This document shows, one piece after another, positions 1 through 10,569 of a stretch of 64,000 nt of DNA. How positions within the stretch are numbered: the stretch's first letter is position 1; each line of letters begins with the position of its first letter. Under the pieces are notes generated by a model. That model was not told where the DNA came from and did no database searches. It saw only the letters and a program-made list of their open reading frames with translations. Position numbers and translations under genes: made by a program. Source of the DNA: Lunularia cruciata (lineage: Eukaryota; Streptophyta; Marchantiopsida; Lunulariales; Lunulariaceae); contig OX419758.1 of NCBI GenBank assembly GCA_948567375.1, positions 12,405,001 to 12,469,000 of the forward strand, in the 5' to 3' direction.

Positions 1-2
1 TT

Positions 3-463
3 GATTGGCCTACTCTAAAGGATGCTACAAAAGTATGGGCATTTAATGGATTGGCCAATTTTTACCAATGGTTCACCCATTATTATACTCATGTGGCTAC
101 ACCATTGACTGACCTTCTGGAGAAGAACTTGAGCTTCTAGTGGACCACCAAGCATGAAGAAGCATTCTAGAAGCTTAAACATATGGTGTCTTCAAGACTC
201 ATCCTTTAACCATATGATCCTGAGCTACCTTGTGTGGTTGATTTTGATGCTTTTAACTTTGCAATTGGAGTAGTGTTGCAACAAGAATTCCCAAATGGAC
301 TACATCCCATTGCCTTTGTGTCTTGCCAACTAAATACAGCTGAAAGAAATTACTCTACTCAAGATTAGGAACAACTTGCAATGGTATATGCCACCAAGGT
401 ATGGAGGCATTATCTCTTGGGGAAATAAGTGATCATGTGAATTTATCACAAACCATTGTTGCA
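3..463 (+). pseudogene. Family B gypsy RT/RNase H fragment
   Basis: In frame 3 this reads as the end of a Ty3/gypsy reverse transcriptase (DWPTLKDATKVWAFNGL, then a thumb-like region with NFY) running into RNase H (VVDFDAFNFAIGVVLQQ, LGK). It has several in-frame TAG/TGA/TAA codons, including one at 168-170 and one at 366-368. It closely matches 13770-14230, so it belongs to the chromodomain-bearing family B. It stops abruptly where the family A LTR sequence begins at about 464. It is a dead relic with no start and no intact frame. Confidence 0.85.
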
Positions 464-1062
464 TGGTTCTACATTAGTCATGATTAGCTAAATTTGATCA
501 GAGCTAAGATAGGGGGAACTTACTTTAAAGGAATTAGAAAAGATGAGCACCACTATTTTGGATTCTAGTGTGTTGACTTGGTATTATTCCTAGGTGTTTG
601 GCTTTGAGAAAAGAGTTGAGAACTCTTGGGCCCCGCAAGCCTTTTTGTTTTGGATTCTTCTATAGTCCAAGGATAGCACATGTGAAGAAATCCTTGACTT
701 AGTGGTTGGGTCAAAATAAGATCACATGATTTGTAGAATATGCCCATGTGGATGGATATTCCTTTCTACTTTTTGACTTTACTTGACTTTTAGTCTAGTA
801 ACTTGAGTTACTACGGTAATTAGTAACTTTGGTGTGTAACTATTTCACAAGTATATAACAAGGGTGGATGAGGTACTCATCATCCTTTCATTTGCAACTA
901 TCTCTCTCTCATTGAATTCTCTAGTAAGCAATGCCTTGAGTCTTGGAGTGTTAGCCTTGGAGGAGTATGATGGAGTTGGGGTTCTTTGCTTTCTTAGTCC
1001 ATGGTGCACTACCATAATAGCCATCAGAGGTTAATCTTGAGTGAGAGATAGGCCGGCTCACA
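464..1062 (+). repeat. Family A 5' LTR (5' end missing)
   Basis: This is a direct repeat of 7563-8165. It ends in CTCACA at 1057-1062 like the 3' copy. A TATA-like GTATATAA near 852 precedes a conserved CT-rich stretch. The expected TGTAACACCC start is absent; upstream is family B coding sequence. Confidence 0.9.
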
Positions 1063-1066
1063 TTTT

Positions 1067-1084
1067 TGGTTCCGTTACTGGGAC
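1067..1084 (+). promoter_or_regulatory. Putative primer binding site, tRNA-Asp-like
   Basis: Four bases after the LTR end the sequence TGGTTCCGTTACTGGGA begins. It resembles the complement of the 3' end of plant tRNA-Asp (TGGCGCCGTTGCCGGGGA), with about 13 of 18 matches counted by eye. It is clearly different from the initiator-Met site used by family B. Confidence 0.55.
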
Positions 1085-1975
1085 CTCTCTAGAAGGTAAG
1101 ATAATGTTTCACATACAATTCTATATTAGACAAAAAGAGGCTATGAGAGCTCACTTGGAAAGAAATTTAGGGGAGGAGAGGGCTGAACGTATGTTAGAGA
1201 ATTTGGATCCATTTGTATACCTTGTTCATTATGATGTCTTTGAGGTGATTTTGTACATCTTGTACACTTGAGAGGATTTGGAGAGATTATATGAGGTGGA
1301 TTGCAAATTTTGGGGTTAAGGTGATCTTGGGCAAAATCTCAAGTTTGGGATTTGGATTTGAAATTTCTATACATAATAGCTTGGGTCATCCTTTAGTTAT
1401 CACAACTGAAATTATTGTGAGAGTTTTTATGCGTAGTGTGCTAGAATTTTTTTAAGTTGATAGGGTAAACTGCTCCTGCAATTGCATACTCTATGGAAAA
1501 TTGTACAGAGTCTGCCATTTCTTCAATTTTTAGTGGAACTTTCCAAGAAAATTCAGTGCATTGTATCCTACCTATTGACACAAACATTTGATACAGATCA
1601 TTCTTGAGCAAAGAGTTATAAGTTTCTAAAGTGAGGGGTAAGGTTTTTAGACCAAATCTGAAATATATGTGCTAAATAGAAAGTTACCTAGGCCAAATGG
1701 TTCAATGAAAAGATTTGAAACTTTTCAAAGAGAAATAAACTAAGATTTTGATCAAGTGTGAAAAATTTCAGAGGACTTTGAGATACCAATCACGAGATTT
1801 GACTGATATTGTGAGAAAGGGTCAATTCTGCAAAGTTTAGATTTCATGCATGAGGAGTGTGAGGGCAACAAAAAGCATGTTTGAGTATTTAGACTCATCT
1901 TGGGAACATGGAGTGTCACCAAGAGTGGAAATTGAGGCTATGCAAGGTTCCCCAAGGGTTTGAGATGATTGTAAG
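1085..1975 (+). other. Family A leader with no recognisable gene
   Basis: This is untranslated or decayed sequence between the primer site and the zinc-knuckle ORF. A 76-codon frame at 1041-1271 begins inside the LTR and resembles nothing I know. Stops occur in all frames. Confidence 0.5.
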
Positions 1976-2381
1976 GGTGGATTTGAGGACAAGAGAGTAT
2001 AGAATAGAATTTGAATAGAGTATTGAGAGGATCCAAAAACCTACACCATTTGGAGGGAAGAGTGAGTCTAAGTGTTTTCTATGTGGAGAGAAGGAACATA
2101 AGGCAAGTTCATGTCCATTGACCTTTGAGAGCAAGAGATTGAGGGCAAGGAGAGGATTACTTGATTTGGGTTTGCATGTTAGACCTTCTTTACCAAGATT
2201 GGGAGGAAGAAGATCTAAGATCAAGGAGTTGTGTGAGGTTTGTGGAGTGGAAGGACTTCCAAAAGGACATGAGTGTAGTGGAGTAAAAGCACTTTTGGAG
2301 AGTTTGGTGAAAGATCTTGGAGAGAGTCTTAGTAAAAATATAGAAATACTACCACATTTATCAACTAGTTCTCAAGATTAG
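1976..2381 (+). pseudogene. Extra zinc-knuckle ORF upstream of gag
   Basis: Frame 3 reads through VDLRTREYRIEFE, one TAG stop at 2016-2018, then a CCHC zinc knuckle (CFLCGEKEHKASSC at 2073-2114, spacing CX2CX4HX4C). A basic stretch and a second Cys/His-rich segment (CEVCGVEGLPKGHEC) follow, and the frame ends at 2381. It is separate from, and in addition to, the knuckle in the gag ORF at 2610-3602. Some plant gypsy elements carry an additional ORF before gag, and plant LINE ORF1 proteins carry a similar knuckle after a DUF4283 domain; either origin is possible. No complete upstream frame was found, so I treat it as degenerate. The nucleic-acid-binding role is inferred from the knuckle alone. 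Confidence 0.6.
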
Positions 2382-2609
2382 TGATGGAGATAATCTTTCA
2401 ACTTATGGATAAACTATCCATGAGAGTTTAATATGCACTCTAGGATTTGATGTTGCTATAGAAATCTTGGAGTAACGTGAAACTTTTGTGTTCCCTAGGG
2501 TGGATTATTCTCCAATGGTGTTATTCATGTACATATTCTATTAGTTATAGAGTGAGAGAAAGAAAAGAGAAAAAAAATTGAAAGAAAAGAAAGATAATGA
2601 GGGGTTAAA

Positions 2610-3602
2610 ATGAGTAAACTTCCAGTTTTCTTTTGCATGGATGGAGAAGATGTGGAGGCCTTTGTAGGAGACTTCAAGAGAGCTTTCATAGGAAAAAATA
2701 AGAGGAGGAAGAATGAGTGGTCCTCATTATTACCAGATTTCTTTGAGGATGCAGCACTTACATGGTATGAGTCAGAATACCAAAAGAGAGAGAGGAGAGA
2801 TGGAGAAGAAAAATCTTGGGAGAATTTGACTTTAGCACTCATTGAGAACTTTCTTCTAGATATGAATTATGAGAGATTGATGAGTGAGGTTACCTTTCTC
2901 AAACAAAGAGATGGAGAAAAAGTGAGAGTCTATGTGGAAAGAGTGGAAAAGTTAGAGTCCAGATTTTGCATAGTGTTGAGGAAGGGTTGGGATGATGTGG
3001 AAACTACTATGATTGGCATAGGAGCCATGCTCACCAGGAATTTTGTGGGAGGGTTGAGACCACAAATTAGAAGCAAGGTGAGATATGAGAAACCTTCTTC
3101 CAAGGTTGAAGTTATCAAGATTGCAATTTGTATGGAGGAGAGTTTGGAAGGAGATGAGAATGATTTGGTGGTGAAGGAGGTTGTGCATCCTCCTCAAGGC
3201 TACAAGTATGGTGGAACTTCTGATACTTTTGTGGCAAGGGTTTCAACACAAGTAGTAGTTTCTCCAGTTCTTGCATCTCCACCAAAGGATCCACTTCAAA
3301 CCATTATAAAACAACTTGCAGATCTCAAGATCAATGTGGTGCAATTATGGGAGAATAGAGAGGTGGATCAGAATGTAGGGAGAGGACCTAGGAGTTATGG
3401 AAACTATCCATATAGAGGAGGCCAACCAGCCAACAATTTCAATGATAGAAATTGTGTTGGTTGTGGAGGAAGAGGCCATATCCAAAGGAATTGCCCAAAT
3501 TCCACTTACCATGGAAGAAGGAGTTATGAGGTAGCCAATAGAGGGAAAGAGGGAGGTAATGAAACCCAAGTGGCTCCTAATCCAAAAAAGGTAAGGGGAT
3601 AG
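2610..3602 (+). CDS. gag: Family A Gag polyprotein, intact 330-residue ORF
   Basis: This is an open ATG-started frame of 330 codons. The N-terminal half has the features of the retrotransposon gag (capsid-like) domain: acidic start, an FFEDAALTWYE segment near residue 50, and an ENLTLALIENFL helix. Residues 282-295 form a CCHC zinc knuckle (CVGCGGRGHIQRNC, 3453-3494) that would bind element RNA. The C-terminus is basic and Asn/Gly-rich. The ATG at 2610 is the first in frame and follows an A-rich leader. The product would assemble particles and package RNA in the cytoplasm. Being intact beside a broken pol, it could still supply Gag in trans if transcribed, which is inference. Confidence 0.85.
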   Translation: MSKLPVFFCMDGEDVEAFVGDFKRAFIGKNKRRKNEWSSLLPDFFEDAALTWYESEYQKRERRDGEEKSWENLTLALIENFLLDMNYERLMSEVTFLKQRDGEKVRVYVERVEKLESRFCIVLRKGWDDVETTMIGIGAMLTRNFVGGLRPQIRSKVRYEKPSSKVEVIKIAICMEESLEGDENDLVVKEVVHPPQGYKYGGTSDTFVARVSTQVVVSPVLASPPKDPLQTIIKQLADLKINVVQLWENREVDQNVGRGPRSYGNYPYRGGQPANNFNDRNCVGCGGRGHIQRNCPNSTYHGRRSYEVANRGKEGGNETQVAPNPKKVRG

Positions 3603-4477
3603 TATCCATAGATGTGGTTGAGAGCAAGTATGAGAAAGAAGAGTGCTCAAACTCCAAGGGTCTTAATTTGGAGCTTTTGGCACAAGAGAAAAAGAGAGCT
3701 CATTTTGCAAAGGATGTTCACTCTTCCCAAGGATTTACTCCAAGCAAAGATACTCCTATTTCTACTAGGAGAACTTGCACCTCAACATCATCAACAACAA
3801 AGACTCCAAGTAAGAAGTTGGGGATGGAGGATTTCTTGATTTCAAAGCAACAATGGAACTACAATGTGTTGGAGGATGTTGGTAGTCACAAGGCTAACAT
3901 CATTGTGTGTTAATTGATTGCTTTGAATCCTACTTTGAGAAAGGAGCTTAGAGGTGGTTTGAATTCTACAAGGAGCAAGAAGAAGAAGAAGGCAAAAGCT
4001 CCAACATCAATGGGGATGGTGGATGCCAAGCCAACACCATGGGAGGCTTATGAATATGCCTCCAAGATTGATGTGAGAGTGAATAGTCATAACATCAAGG
4101 ATGCATTGGTTGATGGAGGATCATTAGTGAATGCCATGTCAGAAAGGTTGATGAAGAAGTTGGGTATGATACCCTCAAGACCTTCAGCATTTGTGGTGAG
4201 CATGGCAAACAAACAACAAGTTTGACTAGTAGGGGTGATGGATAAGGTGGTAGTTTCAGTTATAGGAGTTCAAAATCTCATGACTTTCTAAGTCTTGAAG
4301 GATTCAAGCTATGACTTATTTCTTGGGAGGCCATGGTTGAGAGCAGCACATACAACTGATCGATGGCACAAAGGGTACTTGAGGATTGGGCCATCAAACC
4401 ATAGAGTCATAGTCCATGTGACTAACACCACCAACACTTCACATTTAGATACACCTCTTCTAATTATTGGGAATTAG
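3603..4477 (+). pseudogene. Family A gag-pol junction and retropepsin, broken
   Basis: After the gag stop a Lys/Ser-rich linker leads into an aspartic protease in the 3914-4225 frame. Its active-site loop reads ALVDGGSLVNAMSE from about 4097, so the usual D-S/T-G is D-G-G. A TGA and a TAG at about 4222-4230 interrupt it. The frame at 4295-4477 continues with SSYDLFLGRPWLRA, the typical C-terminal retropepsin flap-to-dimer segment (I/LLGRPWL). The protease would have cleaved Gag-Pol. The DGG variant and the stops make activity unlikely. Confidence 0.75.
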
Positions 4478-4574
4478 ATTTTGAAGAAGGAGCTTCAAGT
4501 GTGGACACAAGCATGAAAGAGGAGACTTCCATGGAGGAGGATGAATCTGAATCAGATTCAGATGTGTATCCCTC

Positions 4575-6090
4575 GTGTGCTATGGATTTTGCACCAAACC
4601 AGAGGGTTTGAAGGACCCAGATAAATCACCATTGACACTTGAAGAGGTAGAGAGAAGGTTAGTTACCCTCAAGTATGGCCCAAATTTTACCAAGGAAGAG
4701 AAGGTGAGATTTGAGGAGATTTTCCACAAGTTCATCCATGTTTTTGCTTTTAGTTACAAGGATTTGAAGGAAGTCATTTTGGAGGAGCACAAGATAGAGG
4801 TGGAGTCACATGCAAGACCAATCCGCCAAAAGCAATGTCGCATTAGCACACCAATATCTTTGGTTATGAAGGAGGAGATTGATAAGCTCAAGGAGGCTGG
4901 ATTTATCTTTGAGGTGGAGAATTCAGAATGGATGTCTCCAATTGTCATTGTGAAGAAAAAGAATGGAAAGCTTTGGGTATGTGTGGATTACAAGAAGCTC
5001 AATGTTGTTACCAAGAAGGACTACTACCCATTGCCATTCATTGATGAGATCTTGGAGGAGGTTGCAAGTCATGAGAGGTATAGTTTTGGAGATGGTTATA
5101 GTAGATATAACCAAATCAAGATTGCACCAGAGCATCAACAACTCACCACATTCACCACACCTTGGGGAACTTACACTTTCAAGGTCATGCCTTTTGCAAT
5201 ACTCCAATCACATTCCAATGGTTCATGAACATGATATTTGAACCTTTCATTGGGAAATTTATGAGAGACTTCATTGATGACTTTTGTGTTAATGGGAGCA
5301 AGGAAGAGCACTCTGAGCACCTAATCAAGGTCTTGCAATGCTTGGATGAGGCAAATGCATCACTCAACCTAGAGAAGTGCATTTTGTATGTGAAGAAGGT
5401 CTACTTTTGAGGCACATCATCTCCAAGGATGGAATAGCAATTGATCCTAAGAAGGTGAGGAAAATCTCATACCTTCCATTCCCTTCAAGTTGGGAAAAGT
5501 TACGCCAATTCTTGGGGATGGTTGGGTACTATAGGAGGTTCATCTTCTCATTTTCCAACAAGGTTTATGCATCGACTATCTATATGAAGAAGGGTGTAGA
5601 TTGCATGGTGATTTTAGAAGATAAGAAGGCTCTCAAAGCTTTTGAGGAGCTCAAGCAATCCCTTGTTGTAGCTCCAATTCTTGCTTAACCTGATTGGATT
5701 AAGCCTTTCATCCTCTACACTGATGCTTCTAATGTAGTTATAGGATGCACTCTTAGTCAATTAGACCAAGATGTGCATGATCATCCAATAGCTTATGCTA
5801 GTAGACAAATGGTTTTAGCATAGAAGAACTACTCTGTCATAGAGAGAGAAGGGTTGGCAATGATCTTTGGTCTCAAGAAGTTTAGACAATACTTGATTGG
5901 AGGGAAAGCCACCATTATCATGGATCACAAGGCTTTGAAGTACATCTTCAACAAGCCTAATGTTGAAAGGAGACTAGCAAGGTGGATGATACTCTTGTCT
6001 TAGTATGACTACACCATTGAGGATAGGCCAGGAAAGAAACATGCAAATGTTGATTTGTTATCTAGAGCCTATGATCATGACAAAGATGAG
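4575..6090 (+). pseudogene. Family A reverse transcriptase and RNase H
   Basis: RT begins with the conserved linker HVFAFSYKDL and continues through SPIVIVKKKNGKLWVCVDY and YYPLPFIDEILEE. The FTTPWGTYTFKVMPF block is followed by a frameshift near 5215-5230. The catalytic motif is FIDD (5269-5280), where most gypsy elements have YIDD or YLDD. After a stop at 5408 the thumb (RQFLGMVGYYRRFI) and RNase H (LYTDASNVVIGCTLSQ; IMDHKALKYIF) are recognisable. The domain ends with RPGKKHANVDLLSR near 6062. Stops at 5686, 5821 and 6001 break RNase H. Catalytic residues mostly persist but no single frame encodes the enzyme. Confidence 0.88.
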
Positions 6091-6099
6091 CTAATGGAT

Positions 6100-7424
6100 G
6101 ATTCCGTCCCGAATGAGGAGCTCATGACAATCTCAATCACTCAAGAGGTTCCAATAGAGTATAAGGAGATTGTGGATTCTGTAACAAGAGGTAAATATCT
6201 AGAAGGGATGCATGGTAGGCAAAGGAAGGCTCTTGCAGCAAGATCTAGACCTTACACAATGGTGGAGGATATTATTTTTCACCAAGGATCAGATGGTCTA
6301 CTTCAAAGAGCAATGGGTAAGGAAGAGTCTATCCTACTTATAAAGGAGTTTCATGAAGGTTTAGTGTGGAGGACACTTTGCAAGAAAGGTGATTGCTTTC
6401 AAGATTCTAGATGTAGGCTACCATTGGAGAGGGATTTTCAAGGATTGTCTTGATTATTGCAAAACTTGTCATGTTTGTCAAGCTTTTGCTAGAAAGTCTA
6501 CATCCACTCCACCACTTAGATCAATTCCATTGCTAGGACCTTTTCAAAAGTGGGGAATTGATTTTGTAGGTCCTCTCAATAGAACCCCAAGGAAGAATTG
6601 GTATATTGTGGTAGTTATTGATTATCTTACCAAGTGGGTTGAGGCTAGACCATTGAGGGACAAGAATGAAGATGAAGTTGGTAGATTTCTTTATGAATGC
6701 ATTATCACTAGGTTTGGATGCCCTTTGGAGTTGGTTTTTGATAGAGAAGGAGAGTTTACAGGAAGCATTACTACATCCATGCTACAACATTTCTCTATCA
6801 CACATAGAGTAACTACATCCTATAAGCCAAATTCCAATGGCTTGGCAGAGAGAACCAATCAGACCTTGTGCATGATGTTGGCCAAAGATGCAAAAATGAA
6901 GGAAGCTAAATATCATTGGGACAAGAGGATTCATGCGGTTTTGTGGGAGTATAGGACAACCATGAAGACTTCCACCGGATATTCTCCATTTCAATTGGTA
7001 TTTAGTATTGAGTCTACCTTACCTATTCACTTTGATCTTCCTACCTTCCAAAGCATTCATATGAGATTGAAGAAAACACAAGGAGGTGATGCAGAGAAGT
7101 CAAGGAAGGAATAACTCATGGAGTTGGAAGAGGCAAGAGCAGTTGCTATGGTTCAAGTGGAGCAAACCTAAGGGAAAAAAAAGGAGAGCTATGACAAGAG
7201 GCAAGGCAAGAAGCAAGTGGATCCTTTCAAAGAAGGAACTTTGGGTAATGTTATTTGATTCTATTTGGTTCAAGAGAGTACAAAAGAAGTTTTTGCCTAA
7301 GTACTTTAGACCTTTCATAGTAGAGAAGGTGTAAGGCAATTACACCTATGATCTCAAGGAGTTGGGAGGAAGACACTTTGAGAGGATTTACCATGATAAG
7401 TTGAAGATGTATCATAGAAGGTAG
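6100..7424 (+). pseudogene. Family A integrase
   Basis: The integrase zinc-binding segment is split by a frameshift near 6389 (histidines in one frame, CKTCHVC in the next). The 6389-7114 frame holds the DDE core: WGIDFVGPL with the first Asp, ELVFDREGEF with the second, and NGLAERTNQTL with the Glu. It ends in an SPFQLVF block. Past a stop at 7112 the C-terminal region continues in pieces to FIVEKV, then TYDLKELGGRHFERIYHDKLK near 7400. No chromodomain or PHD follows before the 3' LTR. This enzyme would have inserted cDNA into chromosomes. Confidence 0.88.
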
Positions 7425-7472
7425 AGAGACCTTCATTTTGATGACAAAGTGAAAACTTAGTCCGGGAGTAAA

Positions 7473-8165
7473 TGTAACACCCATTTGTGCATATGTGTGG
7501 TACTGTGATATTGAGCTTGGTATTACAAGTACTTGAGAGATACTATTTATATAAAGATAAAGGATGGTTCTATATTAGTCATGATTAGCTAGAGTTAGTT
7601 ATAGCTAAGATAATGGGGAACTTACTTTAGAGGAAGTGGAAAAGATGAGCACCACTATTTTGGATTCTAGTGTGTTGACTTGGTATTATTCCTAGGTGTT
7701 TGGCTTTGAGAAAAGAGTTGAGAACTCTTGGGCCCCGCAAGCCTTTTTGTTTTGGATTTTTCTATAGTCCAAGGATAGCCCATGTGAAGGAATCCTTGAC
7801 TTAGTGGTTGGGTCAAAATAAGATCACATGCTTAGTAGAATATGCCCATGTGGATGGATATTCCTTTCTACTTTTTGACTTTACTTGACTTTTAGTCTAG
7901 TAACTTGAGTTACTACGGTAATTAGTAACTTTGGTGTGTAACTATTTCACAAGTATATAAACAAGGAGTGAGGAGGTACTCATCATCCTTTCATTTGCAA
8001 CTATCTCTCTTTCATTGACTTCTCTAGTGAGCAATGTCTTGAGTCTTGGAGTGTTAGCCTTGGAGGAGTATGATGGAGTTGGGGTTCTTTGCTTTCTTAG
8101 TCCATGGTGCACTACTATAATAGCCATTAGAGGCTCATCCTGAGTGAGGGACAGGCCTGCTCACA
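7473..8165 (+). repeat. Family A 3' LTR, complete, 693 bp
   Basis: It starts TGTAACACCC directly after a short purine-rich CCGGGAGTAAA tract that would be the polypurine tract. It ends CTCACA. A TATA-like GTATATAAACAAGG near 7953 marks the likely promoter. Positions 7563-8165 repeat 464-1062. Confidence 0.92.
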
Positions 8166-8939
8166 GATCCTCTTACCCAAAGAGGTTTTACAATGTGCAT
8201 ATGATGGGATTCAGTGACTAGACCACATCCTTGTTGATGACATCTTGGATGTGAGGTGTCAGTCTTAGACAGTGGTAGTGGCTGATAGGTCACCTATGGC
8301 AATGATGAACCTAATTGGACAGCCTAGAGCCACATTTTCCATACTTATGAGTTTCCTAGGCTCTCATGCTTTTCAAGAAGAAGGACCTGGACTTGTTTGG
8401 GACTCACAGTTATAACAATTGGTAGAGCCCAATGCCAATGAGAGAGGGCGGGCGATAGGTTTTTGCACTGGTATTATCACTATTCTAGCAGTATTAGAGG
8501 CATCCAAGCATCAAGTGTTAGTTCAGGCTATGGGCCTAACCTGTTTGACCTAGATTGTGAGCCTTGGTTTGGTAGAGCATCTTTAGGATGCACTTGATAG
8601 GCATCACCATTGGGACACTTGTGAGCCCTATGCCTATCAAGACAATTCAAGCACATGATGGGGACGATGGACCTAGTGGACATGGTATTCTTGGGACACA
8701 ACCAATAGCTACTAGGGAGAGTGGTCTACTTGGAGTCATCCAAGTGAGCGTGGGCTACTTGGATTACACCCTTGGTCCACTTGGGATGCAGCTAGAGGAC
8801 GTGTGGAGCTTGCAACCAGGGTGGAGGGAGTTTTTCACATAGAGGTTGGAACCTCTAGTGGTTGGGGGCATGACACTACTACTTCCAAGGGCCCATTGTA
8901 GCAACCAGTTAGTACGTCTTTCACTCTTGCAATAATTAT
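8166..8939 (+). pseudogene. Upstream part of the PHD-type gypsy element, degenerate
   Basis: No clean frame survives, but WSLQPGWREFFT followed by RLEPLVVGG reads across a TAG near 8839. It lies just upstream of a clear RT in the same orientation, so this is probably gag-protease remnant. No zinc knuckle or protease triad can be named with confidence. The left end of the element was not found; the family A 3' LTR abuts it. Confidence 0.4.
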
Positions 8940-10385
8940 AGAGGATACTTGGGAGCCAGATCTTGGACCCAAGCTTATAGTAGAAAAAAGACTAAGAGTT
9001 TGGAGGTTCTTGAGGAGCTACACAAAATGTTTTGCATTTAGTATGAAGGATGTGGGTGCTCTAAAGGAACTTGGTATATGGATTGAGCTGACTAGCGATT
9101 CACCAATTTTCCAATGTCCTTATCATTATAGTGATATGGAAAGTACATTGATTTAGAGTTAGAGTAGAGACCTTTTTGAGGCTAGTTTGGTAGAGATTTC
9201 ACATGGAGAGTATGCATCAACAACAGTGATGCCAACCAAGAGGGATATGCATGGCAACTACACAAATAGGTAGATGTGTGGAGATTATTGTCCTATCAAC
9301 CAACAGACTAGGGCTGATTGGTATGCCATGCTTATACCGAAGGAGATTTTTGATGCAATTGGGCACACAAATGTCTTCAGTACTTTGGATCTTTGAGCGG
9401 GATATCATCAGTTGCCAATCAGGGAGGAGGATAAATCCAAGACAAAATTTTGGGCTATTGATCCTCATGGCAAGGATGTGTTATATCAATGGAGGTTCTT
9501 ACCATTTGGGTGAAAGAATGCTCCTATTGAGTTCCGAAGGGTCATGGATAGGATCCTAGTTGGATTGGATTTTGCTTGGTGCTATATTGATGACATTTTA
9601 GTCTATAGCACTACTATGGAGGAGCATAAGAGACACTTGGTGGAGGTGTTTGAGAGGTTGAGATCTCATGGACTCAAATTACATCATGGGAAGTGTACAT
9701 TCTTCCATGAGCAGGTTGAGTATTTGGGTCACACTATCTACCTTGGAAGACTTGGTGTTCAACAGACCAAGGTGGAGGCTATTGCACGTATTCCTCGGCC
9801 TATGGATATGAGCAGAGTGCAAGCATTCCTTGGGTTGGCAAACTTCTATCGGCGTTATGTTAAAGGATTCAGTGCCATTGCCAAGGCCTTGACAAAGCTA
9901 ACCAAGCTAACACATGAGTGGTGTTGGGGAGATGAGCAGGAGAGAGCTTTTGTAGAGCTCAAGGAGAGGTTGGCATTTGCTCCTATTTTGAGGAGATCGA
10001 CCAAAGGACAACCTTTTCAAGTTCATACAATTTGAGTATGTTGGGGCTTGGAGCGGTGCTCACCCAACATGATAATGAGGAGAAGGAGTTTGTGGTGGCC
10101 AATGCTAGTTGCTCCAACAATTCAGCAAAGGCAAAGTATAGTTCATATGAGGGAGAGTGCTTGGCAGCAATTTGGGCAGTAGCACATTTCTGATGTTACC
10201 TATTTGGTAACCCTTTCACTCTCATCACTTATCATTAGCCGCTAAAGTGGTTGATGGCGTCCAACAAGCTTTCAAGGAAGCTTGCACAATGGGCTCTAAT
10301 TTTACAAGAGTATGATTTCATGGTTGTTCACAGACCTAGAGTGGTGAACCATAATGCAGATGGGTTGAGTAGAAACCCATGTCCC
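8940..10385 (+). pseudogene. PHD-type gypsy element reverse transcriptase and RNase H
   Basis: The RT entry region reads ISHGEYASTTVMPTKRD, then MCGDYCPIN and PKEIFDAIG across a frameshift. LDL-stop-AGYHQLPI (CGA to TGA) follows, then RRVMDRI and the catalytic YIDD in CYIDDILVYS (9571-9600). The open stretch 9544-10035 covers the palm and thumb (AFLGLANFYRRYVKGF). RNase H continues in other frames with SYEGECLAAIWAVAHF, then WALILQEYDFMVVHRP and NADGLSRNP near 10365. This is a distinct family from A and B, judged by its CGDY and YRRYVKGF blocks. Confidence 0.85.
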
Positions 10386-10569
10386 AGCCAGCATGATCAA
10401 ACCAAAGCACGTTGGCATGGTGAGATAGATGAGGTTGGCATGCATCGGCCTTTCTCTATATATTTTTTGAGGCTTTGGTGGTATCTCTCTCAGCACATAC
10501 AAGAGGAGTTATTGAGGTCACAGATCCAGAGAGTGAAGATATTTGTATAGTTCAGTGAAACATTCATGA

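Larger units (their letters stand above)
464..8165 (+). mobile_element. Family A Ty3/gypsy LTR retrotransposon, 5'-truncated
   Basis: Two direct copies of one LTR (464-1062 and 7473-8165) flank gag, protease, RT-RNase H and integrase in gypsy order. By eye the LTR copies are about 95% identical, making this the youngest sizeable element in the window. The left LTR lacks its first ~90 bases, where it joins a family B RT fragment, so a target duplication cannot be tested. Gag is intact; pol has frameshifts near 5228 and 6389 and several stops. Integrase motifs resemble non-chromodomain plant gypsy lineages, and no chromodomain is visible. Lineage assignment is inference. Confidence 0.9.
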
